From the NCBI GenBank assembly GCA_027625915.1, contig JANTQA010000060.1, forward strand, positions 6,696,001 through 6,760,000: a stretch of DNA of 64,000 bases, read 5' to 3'. This DNA comes from Anaeramoeba flamelloides. Its lineage: Eukaryota > Metamonada > Anaeramoebidae. Under the pieces are notes generated by a model. That model worked only from the letters and a program-made list of their open reading frames with translations. It made no database searches and had not been told where the DNA came from. Of the stretch, positions 33,763 to 43,566 are shown piece after piece; within the stretch, counting starts at the first letter, position 1; the number at the start of each line of letters is the position of its first letter. A program made the translations under genes and the position numbers.

Positions 33763-36700
33763 TTAATATCTTTCCCATACTTCCTCTAACAAATCCGCTC
33801 TAAAATTTTGGAATCTGTCCCAAAATTTCCCACTTTTTGATGCAATTCTTTCACCTTGACAAGCTATTGGTAAAAATAATCAAATAAAAGAAAAAAAATT
33901 ATTAGAGATTTTCGATCAAAATTTAAAAGATAAAAAAGTTCTTTGGTTAATGATTGAATAGTTTCATAAAGAAAGAAATTAAAAGGGTATATTATTAAAT
34001 TTCAAATTATGTCAAATTGAATTTTTTCATATTTTTGAAGAGTTTCTTGATTATTATTGGTATGATGTTTTTTAATGGTTTTTTATAATTGTGGGAGGAA
34101 AAATCAAAAAGATTATTTTGTGATTGGTAGTATTTTATTACTTAAATTGTAGAATATTCAAAATCTTGAAATCATCAATACTAAATATTTTTAAAAATTT
34201 GTTCGTAAACCAATTTTAACCCATAAAAAGTTAAGTGGAAATTTTTCTACCCCTTAAAACAAGTTGCAAAAGTCTAATTGGTCTCTTAATTATTTTTTTT
34301 TTCAAAATCCTTGCCAAAATTTTCTAGTATACCATCCTGACCACTCAAGCATACTCTAACATACTCTAACATACCTTAACACGCCTTAACCTACCAGTAA
34401 AGGGTGTTTTAAATACACACAGTCAATATATTTCAATGAAATTGACTATTTTGACAAAAATGAGAATTTGACCAAAATTGAAATTTGACCAAATTTGAAA
34501 TTTAATAGTTTTCCCAATTAAAAACAAATATTTTGCTTTAAAAGATAAAAAATGAATAAAGCGCATACCTTTTGTTAAAATATAATCTCGTATTTCGTCT
34601 TGGTCAAGTATAGGCGGAATTGGTAAGAAGGGTTCATAATGACGAACACAATTTTTCATATTTACTTCCAATCTATATACACAGTAAAGTACATTGTATG
34701 TAAAGAATACATCATTTTAATAAATAAAATAAAAATGGGAATAATAATTTTAATAATAGTGAATAATAATGGTGAAGATAATATTGGTAATTATAAGATA
34801 GCAAATAAAAATAGTTACTGATATTTTGTTTCATTTCCATCTTTTAACGGCCGAACTGCAATCAAAATATGATTTTGTTTACTTCGGAAAGAGTTTGGAT
34901 TATAAACTATATCGCCATTTAAAAAAACAATAACAACTACATCATTACCAATATGTTTTTTTCTAGTGACTTGCTGATCATCTTTTTCGATGTAGGGAAT
35001 TAATGTCAATACATGGAACATTATACTAAAATCATTCCACTCGGTGTATATACTTGTTTCTCCACTTGTTCCGTGATTAACATCCAACCCCCCCCGATAC
35101 TTTTTCCAGCCAAAGAGTGTGATTTTGTCACCCAGGATATTTAAAAAATCTTCAAACTCTTTGCTATGTTCAACATTTGTCAAATAGTCTTCTTGGGTAT
35201 TTTGTCCTTCTTCAACATAAAGTATCCCAAACTTATAATTTAGTGGAATCTATTTTATTTTATTGAATTTTAGAATGAAGTATAAGTTTATTATTTTGTA
35301 ATTTTGTAATTATATTGGTTTAATGTTTATGATGATTTGTATAATATATTATAAGAAATCCCATTTGAACATACTACAATATATTTTTATGAAAAAGTTA
35401 CAACAAACACAAAGTTGTTTAAAAAACGTGTTGAAAAAAAAAAAAGTCTTTGAAGCCTATTACTGAAAATAGCTTTATGGAATTTGTATACTGTTTTACA
35501 AGATACTTTTAAAAACATTGTTGTTATAATTTTTTTAAAATCACGATAAAGGGTTTTTATTGATAAAATTACAAAAATTTTCTTTTAATTTCTAGAATTA
35601 AAAAAAAAATAAAGACAAAAAATAGTTGAAAATGAAAGGTTTCTACTTGGCTATTAAAATTAAGAAAATTTTACAAATTACCTAAATAGATATTCTTATT
35701 TTTATGATCAGAATAAAAAAAAAAAAAATCTTGTAATTTATGCAAAAAAATATTTCAATTTAGAAATAAAAGAAGATCTCCATCATTTTTTTATGGAAAT
35801 ATCCACTCTATAAAGAAAATCGAAGAATTTGGATTATGGAATTAATTTAAATTAATAAAAAGCATAAGAATAATAAAGAATACTATCTTTGTTATTATTC
35901 TTAATAAAGATTCATTATTTATCTTGTTGTTGGTAAATGTTTTAGAAAGCCAAAATTCCCTTTTTTTTTTTTTTTTTTTTTCAAAACTTAAATTTAGAAA
36001 TTAAGGAAATGCTCTAAAGTGTCGTCAAATGCCGTAGCGTGCCTAGCTTTTCCATGATTCAAAAGAAATGAGAAAATCCATGATTTTACTCTATTATTTT
36101 AAATTCTGGAAAAGTTAAAGGTGTTTTTTTTTTTTAATTTAAGAAATAAACCGAAAATTTCTTGATTTTTCCTTTAATTTCTAAAGTTTTGGAAAAGCAT
36201 AACGAAAAGTTCCATCGGGTGCCTAGGTTTTCTAAGTTTTTTGTTTTATTTGTGAAGTGTTCTAGGTTTTTTTGAGATTTTCTGTTTTATTTGTGAAGTG
36301 TTCTAGGTTTTTTTTACTTTAGAAATAAACAGAAAATTTATTAAAATTTTCGGTTTATTTCTAAAGTAAAAAAAACCTAACTAAAATCAATTTATTTTCC
36401 TATCAAAATAGAAAAACTCAAAAAAACCTAACGAAAATCTATTGATTTTCCAAATAAACAGAAAACTCAAGAAAATCTAACGGATATTTTTCCAGAATTC
36501 AAAAGAATGGAGCAGAATCCATGATTTTACTCTATTCTTTTGAATTCTGGAAAATCTAACAGTGGTTTTTTTTTTTAATTTGAGAAATAAAACGATAATT
36601 TTTGAAATTTTCTTTTTATTTCTTAAATTAAAAAAAAAACCTAACGGCAGCAAGAGGAAATTAATTTTCCTCCCTTCAAAATAATGAATAAAAAAAATAA

Positions 36701-38160
36701 CAAAAATTTAAAAACAAAAAGAGGAGGAACCTAAGGAACCCAAACAACTAAAAAAACGAATCTAGAAAAAGTTACAAGTATAAAAAATCAAAAAAAAAAT
36801 TTCCTTTTTGTTAATAAGATGTTTGGGGGAGGCAAAAGGAATAAAAACTTATTATAAGAATTGGTTGACTTGGTCATGACTAACCTAACCAAACTTGTTC
36901 ATGATCGGATCTAAACGAATCGAACTGGGCGAAGTAACTGAAGTGAACTGAATCCAACTAAAGCGATTTGAAATTTACTGGAGTGGACTGAACCAAACTT
37001 TCAGTATAATATCTATTGAGTTGTTACTTGGGCTGGGTTAATACTGTTGATTTGGTATCTTGTACTTTGATTTTATGAAAACAACATTTGGAAAGCTTGC
37101 AAAAAAATAAAATAAAATACAATAAAAAAAAAAGCAAACTAAAAAAAAAAACAACAAAAAGAAATTTAGAAAATCAATTCTTATTCTTAAAAAATCAGAA
37201 CTTTTTTAATGTTCCCTCTATATATAAAGTTCTAATTTAAACCTTAATAAAGTAACCTTTTTCAGTTGATCTAAGCTATTTCCAAGAAAGTGGGGCAAAT
37301 TTATTTTAAAATATATCTTTTAAACTCAATCTTCAAATCCAAAAATCCAAACAAAAAAGATTAAATCTTTTTACTGAAAATTAATGCGAAAAAATTAAAT
37401 TCTTTTCAAAATGATAATTCGTTTCTTGAAAGTTGTTAAATGGGTTGTTTGTAAAGATTAATTGAATATTTGTGAAAATGCGTCCTCTATAGCATTTAAG
37501 AGGAAATCAATAAGAATTTTTAATCCGATAAGGGTGGAGTAATTACTATGAAAAATAATTTTCTGAATTAAAAATAAAATTAACTATTTTTTTGAGTACC
37601 TAATATCAATCAAAAACAAACCAAAATATGATTTGTATCGATATATTTCTAAAGCCCAACAATGAAAAAAGTTATAATTTTTAATAAATAGTTACAAATG
37701 ATCGAAACACAATTTTGAATTTAAATTTCGATGAATTATAATTTTGAAAATAACTGTGTTATTTGTGATGTGTCGCTCTTTAGCTCTTTTGGAGATCTAA
37801 ACTCTTTTTCAAAAATTGTGACTCACCTGAAATAATAAATTGAAAAAAAAAATTTATCCTTTAGTATTCAAGAACAATTAATAACTCAATATGATTTGTA
37901 ATTCACTTTTAAGTCATTCTAAATCTATAAAAGCCTGATATATTAAAAATTAAAAAAAATAAAACCAAAAACTAAAAAAAAGTGAGTCACAATTTTTGAA
38001 ATGAGCATTACCCATTTTTTATTACTGAACTTTCACTGAAAAAAAGTTGAATAACAATATTTTTTATGAATAATTAAATCCATTTTCAAAGAAAATACAT
38101 AGCCCCAATTTTCTTAGTGATTATTTGTCTTTTCGAAAATCTCTTTTTTTTTCCACATAA

Positions 38161-38211
<51 letters not shown>

Positions 38212-40419
38212 AAAAATTTGAAAAATTAGAAAAAATGATTCTGATCCAAAAATTTGAAAATAATTTTTGTTAAGAATACTGGAATAAACCCTCAAAACAA
38301 CTCCCATTAAGATTATAAAGTGAGTCAAAATTTATGAAAAATAGTTTAGAAGAAATTTTTTTTTTTTCTTTTTTTTCCCTTTTCTAAATGAGCTTTTTTT
38401 ATCAAAAGAATGTAACAAATCACTGCTCTATCAAGCATAGAGCGTTACGAATTAACCACAGATTGGATTAAATCGAATTAAATCGATTTTAAACTTTTTT
38501 AAAATAATTTACTTTAAATATTAAGAAATTGAGCCCTTTGGAAATTTAAAAATCAAAAAAACTATTGTATTTTTCTTGTTTTCAACAAAACTTTTGAATT
38601 TCAGAATTGAATTTGATGTAAAATTTTTATTTGCTGATTTCAATTTTTTGTTATTAAGACCCTTTTGGATTATTGTTTAATTGCATTTTTTATCATTGAG
38701 AATCCTTTTGAAACTTTTTTTTTAATTCAATTTTTTTGTCAAATAGATTCGATGAAACTTTTTTATTGTTATTTGAAGTTTTTATTTGATGTGGATATAA
38801 CTTTTTTGTTATTTAAATTTTGTCAATCAAAATAAAGTGTCAATTTCAGATTATCATTTTGAGTGAGTAAGTCACTCCTTGATTGTGAAGGAAATCCAAG
38901 GGTGTGGTTTGGAACTTAAGGTTTCTTTTTTAAACTTTTTCTTCATAATTTTTTAAAATGGATGTACTTTTTTTTTATTGTTGTAATTTTTTATTTCATA
39001 AATCAAAAGTTTTTTGTGAATTTCGTAAATTTTTTACGAATTCTGGTTTGACAAAATCCAAGATCTTGACAAAAATCAATTGAAAATGAAAATTTTAGAC
39101 ATTTAACTAACCTTTCCTTCTTGAATTTCTGGAAAAAATGTTTATTTTGATATCTTTTCTTGTGGTACTGTTAAATTCTAATTTTAATAATTTTAATTGT
39201 AGTTCAAATTTCAAAAGTGAAGATCCAATTTAATAGGATGAATTACCTTTTTAATTGATTTGTGAGGATCTGTTGTTAATTCTCTGCACAATGTATACGC
39301 TATTTGGGGAAAATGAACTTCTAATTTTCGTTTTATTGATTGGAAAACGGCAGTATTTTCAAAAATGGAATAGTACCAAGATCTGTAAATAATTACGAAT
39401 TACTGTAAAGTTTTTTCCGTTATGAAGAAAATTCAATGCTTTTCAAAAGGAAGTGTTAATTTGTTCAGATCAAAAAAAGACAAGCTATTCAAGCCTGAGA
39501 AAAAAATAAAATAATCGAAATTCCAACAAGTCGAAAAACAAAAATTAAAAATAAACAAGAAAAAACAAAAAATAGATCCATACCTCAAGATTTTCCATTT
39601 GGATCAAATCTTTTTCTTCAAGATCACCTGAACAGGAAACAACAGTTGCACTTTCAAATTGAGGATCAAAGGCACTTACATATGCAGACATTGGTGGTCC
39701 TAAACAGAAAATTTTTCGCAAGAACGAATATTTAAGATCAGATTCCTTAATGATTTTCATCTTTGAAGAGGAAGAAGAGCAACACAAGATATAAATTTCT
39801 TCTGTTTCCTCTTTCTCAAGTATTGTAAATAAAAAATAGTCGTGGATTGATAGGCAGACGGTCAAACAATAATAATCTTTTTTAGGTTTGTTACCAAAAT
39901 TATTAAAAAAAAAAAAATAAAGTACAAATTAAAAAGAAAAATTTGTTTCAGATCGGAACTGTTGTGGAGTTTTCAAAAGGAGTAATTGACAACCGATCTA
40001 GCCAAAAGAATTTAAATTCTAAAACCAAAATGAATTTGTTTTGTGGATGTCTGTTAATTTTAGGTTATTTGATTTTTTTTTTTTTTTTTATCAAAATGTG
40101 GTTGTGGTTGTTGCTGTTTGAATATTTTTTCAAAGTTTTAAAAAACCAAAGCCAACCCTTTTTAAAAAAATATTATTTAAAACTTACCTTTATTTAAAAA
40201 ATTTTCCGAAAAGATTTTGTTATCCAAGAAAATGTTGAGATTGATTTCTTCTTGTTTTTCGTTAAAGGGTTCAATTTTCCAATTTTCATCCAATTCAAAG
40301 AGAGAGTTGTTTGTTGTTTGGAGTGGATCATTATATGGTTTTTGAAGATCCAAGCATTCCTCTGAAAACTCTCCAAAATCGAGAATTTGTTTGTTTAATA
40401 CTTTTTCAAGCTCATTCAT
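33763..40419 (-). CDS. RapGAP-domain protein (Ras/Rap family GTPase activator)
   Basis: Minus-strand exons: 40419-40188, 39876-39584, 39382-39247, 35249-34819, 34672-34569 and 33863-33763, about 431 aa. Exons 4-6 carry the Rap_GAP domain: YKFGILYVEEGQ, KYRGGLDVNHGTSG, MFHVLTLIPY and KKHIGNDVVVIVF. The HIGND Asn (codon 34944-34946) is the catalytic Asn thumb of Rap1GAP, so the domain should be active on Rap-like GTPases. Exon 5 matches the FFGPPLP segment (FLPIPPILDQ) and exon 6 the C-terminal helix (RADLLEEVWERY, TAA). Exons 1-3 match the preceding dimerisation-type region only loosely. Phases fit everywhere except exon 2 to exon 3, which are off by one base with canonical sites (see findings). 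Intron 3 is 3997 bp and full of repeats. Start ATG is the first Met of exon 1. Confidence 0.88.
34341..34400. repeat. 10-bp tandem repeat in RapGAP intron 5
   Basis: Six adjacent 10-mers: two identical ATACTCTAAC, then ATACCTTAAC and ACGCCTTAAC, flanked by the diverged CCACTCAAGC and CTACCAGTAA. It is a small minisatellite. Confidence 0.75.
36010..36682 (-). mobile_element. Family F hairpin-module element (RapGAP intron 3)
   Basis: One end carries TGTCGTCAAATGCCGTAGCG (about 36020), and the other CCTAACGGCAGCAAGAGG (about 36638-36655). Between them are several self-complementary modules: a TTCCAGAATTC/GAATTCTGGAA hairpin (twice), a hairpin with AGAAATAAA and TTTATTTCT arms, and a 45-bp unit TTATTTGTGAAGTGTTCTAG repeated in tandem (about 36245-36315). 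Relatives lie at 54728-55025 and 61870-62402 with other module numbers. No ORF. Confidence 0.7.
36861..37000. repeat. Degenerate 10-bp periodic repeat in RapGAP intron 3
   Basis: Successive 10-mers end in ACTG or a close variant (GAAGTAACTG, AAGTGAACTG, AATCCAACTA, AAGCGATTTG, AAATTTACTG, GAGTGGACTG, AACCAAACTT). The period equals one helical turn and the composition is less AT-rich than the surroundings. It is an old minisatellite. Confidence 0.6.
37500..38960 (+). repeat. Family C interspersed repeat, copy interrupted by element B
   Basis: The left part (37600-37798, with AATAACTGTGTTATTTGTGA and TGTGTCGCTCTTTAGC) and the right part (38349-38960, with AGAGCGTTACGAATTAACCA and GAGTAAGTCACTC) are collinear with 47760-49060, which lacks the central 547-bp element. 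Shorter, older copies are at 58280-58700 and perhaps 12950-13150. The ends of the family are not defined; no protein is encoded. Confidence 0.7.
37800..38346. mobile_element. Family B TIR element, 547 bp, inserted in family C
   Basis: TA flanks (37798-99 and 38347-48) surround the inverted ends AACTCTTTTTCAAAAATTGT and, reverse-complemented, AACTATTTTTCATAAATTTT, both followed by TGACTCAC. The undisrupted site GAGATCTAGAAG is preserved in the other C copy at 48215-48224. No coding capacity; includes an A-run of about 45 nt (38168-38211). TA target and TIRs fit a Tc1/mariner-type non-autonomous element (inference). Confidence 0.85.
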
Positions 40420-43400
40420 CTTGGTAAAGAAATAAAATTAAAAAGAGAAACTTTAATGAAAAAAAAAAAAGGTTCTTTTGATTTTCAAGAGAATTTTATG
40501 TCAACTTTTTGAACAAGTCAAATTTGGTTTGGGTTTATCAAATGTATTGTGATTAAAAATTTTTTTAAAAAGGTTGTTTTTGAAAAAATGAGAATTTAGA
40601 ATATAATTAAATATTCATCTTCAGGAGTTCATTAAGAAATTTGTATTCTAAAAACAATCTTAACAAGTATCGGGGTGTTTTTTGTCTTGGATTTAAAATT
40701 TATGTCAGAGAATTTCTTAACATCAAGCAATAATTGAATTCTTTTTATTTAGGAGGCAAAAAATAATTATTTAGACTTTTATCTTCAATTTTAGTCTTGG
40801 GTGTCTGTTCCTCAATTTACATATAATTCCAAAATGGTTTGTAATTACTGTCAAACCCAAAACCCCTGAAATTCAAAATACCATTTTTCAATTTTCTGAT
40901 CAATTATAAAATATTCTGAAAAAAATCGAAAATTCATCTTCAGTTTTAAACCAATAAATCTATAAAATTATTGAGTAAAAATTCACCATTATAATTAGGG
41001 TGTTGTTGAAATATTCTAATTGAACAATTGTAAGATTTTAATAAAGGCAAAAAATTAATATAATAATCCTAATTTGAAAAAATAAATTAAGAAAATAACC
41101 GAAAAACAAAAATTTAATTTCTTGTGGTTATCACGGTGTTAAATTAGAAATTTCTGATGAGAATATCTATTATGATAATTAGTTTAGCTTTCTAGAGAAA
41201 ATAAAAGCTTTATTTTCTTTAGATCTTTCTTTTAATTATATTTTAAAATCAAAATTGTGTTTATCAATTTAAATTATTTGATTTTTACATTTTGGTTATT
41301 GTGAATTAATTTAAGGTTTACAATCCCTTAAATTTGAAAATAGATTACCTTGTGTCGTTTTTAATAATTAGGTTCTTAACTGATTGATCTTGTGCTTGTT
41401 ATGGATTTTAATAGTAGGTTCAAAATGGCTATTATTGACAATTTATTTTATTTTTTCCGAAATCTGAATTCAAGAGTGGAAGAATAATATTTTGGAAGTT
41501 AAGTATTAAAAAAAAGTGTTTTGTATGTTGTTGATTGAAATTTTTGAATTAGGTTTGGTTTTATTTGATACTTTTGAAAAAAATTTTTTTTTTCATTTAG
41601 TTGAATTGACAAAAAAGTAAATTAAAATTTTTTTCAACAACCCAAAATCAAAATTTATTCTTAAACAGATATCAATTTATTCATCTTACATTCATCAATT
41701 TGGATTTCGGAAAAAATAAAATAAATTGTCAAAAATTGCCATTTTGAACCTACTATTAAAATCCATAACAAGCACAAGATCAATCAGTTAAGAACCTAAT
41801 TATTAAAAACGACACAAGATAATCTCTTTTCAGATTTAAGGCATTGTAAATATTAAATTAAGAAAATCTAAATGATAAAAAAATATAAAGTTTACTAATT
41901 CAAAAATCTACTTTTGATTTTAAAAATTGATTAAAAGAAAGATCTAAAGAAAATAAAAATTATTTTTTAATCTAGAAAGCTCAACTGGTTATAATATTAG
42001 ATATTCTCATCAGAAATTTCTAATTTAACACCGTGATAACCACAAGAAATTAAATTTTTGTTTTCCTGTTATTTTCTTAATTTATTTTTTCAGATTTGGT
42101 TATTATATTGATTTTCTGCCTTTATTAAAATCTTACAATTGAAAATTTTGAATATTTCAACAACACCCTAATTATAATGGCAAATTTTTCCATGATAATT
42201 TTATAGATTTAATGGTTTAGAAGTGAAGATGAATTTTCGATTTTTTAAGAAATTTTATAATTGATCAGAAAATTGAAAATTAGTATTTTTGAAATTATAG
42301 GGGTTTTGGGTTTGAAAGTTACTTGAAAAACAATTCTATTAAATTAAAAAATATAACTCATTTTTTTTTTCTTAACTTGACTAAGTAATCTGGGAAATGA
42401 ACTTGAACTCTCGATATATATAAATAAAAATATTTTTTGGTTTTGTACACCTAAAAAAAACTTTGAATATTATTTAAATCAACAAAATTTAGCGAATTTC
42501 AGAGAAGGAACTGTTAATATTTTTAAAAATAATCTCTAATAACTTGTAAAATATATGATACTGGAAAAAAAAATCCATATTATTTTTTACAAGATATTTC
42601 TAATTCACTGTTCTTAGAAATGGACAAAAAACAATAAAAAAATTAGTATTTTTTTTATGTGAACTTCCTTTGAAAAAAGAAATATCCAAAAAGTCTGAGA
42701 AAATCTGAAAATTTTTGCTAAATTTTGAGATAATCAGAAATAATTTTCCTTGAAAAAAAAAAAATAAATTTTTTACAAGAAATTTTTTCAGTTTTCTCAG
42801 AGAATTTTCGATGTGTAAAAGTCATTGGTTGTTCTGAAAATTTATTTTTTAAATATCAGAAATAATTCTTGAATATTTGTTTATTTTTTTTTTTTTTTCC
42901 AAAAATGGACTTAATTATCAGACGGATTCAACTTTATAAAAATCATTATCAATATCAAATTTTGATATTGAAAAAAATCCACGATAGCTTTGGAAAGACT
43001 GTAATTGTTTGAAACCCCTTTAACAACCAATAGACCTTGAAGAATCAAGAATTAATTTATATTATTTTTAGTAAGTTGAGTCACAAATTCAAAAAAAAAA
43101 AAGTTGTAACTTTTATAAACAAAATTGGAAAAAAAAAAATTAATAGATTGATTTGTTGATTATGAAGTATTACTAGATTATGTTGGTATAATTTTAAAAA
43201 GAAATTTAGAAATATTTGATTCGATACCAAAATTTGAATTGGTTAAATGTAAAACTCAAAAAAAAAAAAAATAAATTTAACAAAAATAAGAAAATAAATT
43301 AAAATAAATAAATATGAAAATTAATTAAAAAATTTATTGATTATTTTTAAAATATCTAAATAATTCAGATTTGTTTATTAAAATAAAACAAATTTTTCAT

Positions 43401-43566
43401 TTCATTGTACTGAGAATAATTGTTTAATTGAAAAAAATCTTTTCAAAATACAATGTTATATGTAATATATAAAAAAACATGAAGATATATATATATATAT
43501 ATATTGTTTTAATAAAAAATTAAAGAAATAAAAAAAAAATTAATTAATTCATTCATAGAAATAAAA
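40420..43566. other. Intergenic region dominated by a 1.47-kb palindrome
   Basis: Lies upstream of the RapGAP start and downstream of the MFS stop. Besides the palindrome (40850-42318) it has a family E-like segment (about 42790-43000) related to 27750-27930. No exon was found. Confidence 0.6.
40850..42318. mobile_element. Long-TIR (foldback) element, 1.47 kb
   Basis: The arms are 40850 to about 41468 and about 41698-42318, each around 620 bp. The left arm starts GTCAAACCCAAAACCCC, and the right arm ends GGGGTTTTGGGTTTGAAAG. Collinear inverted blocks include CACGGTGTTAAATTAGAAAT, ATTAGGGTGTTGTTGAAATA and CAAGATCAATCAGTTAAGAA; arm identity is high but imperfect. The 230-bp centre has no ORF. 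TTACT occurs on both sides (40845-49 and 42319-23) and may be a target duplication. Long TIRs resemble foldback or Mutator-type non-autonomous elements; the class is unproven. Confidence 0.85.

Noticed and set aside
39943-40197. 84-residue + ORF between RapGAP exons 1 and 2
   Set aside because: Antisense to an intron and exon of a better supported gene, with low-complexity Phe/Leu content.
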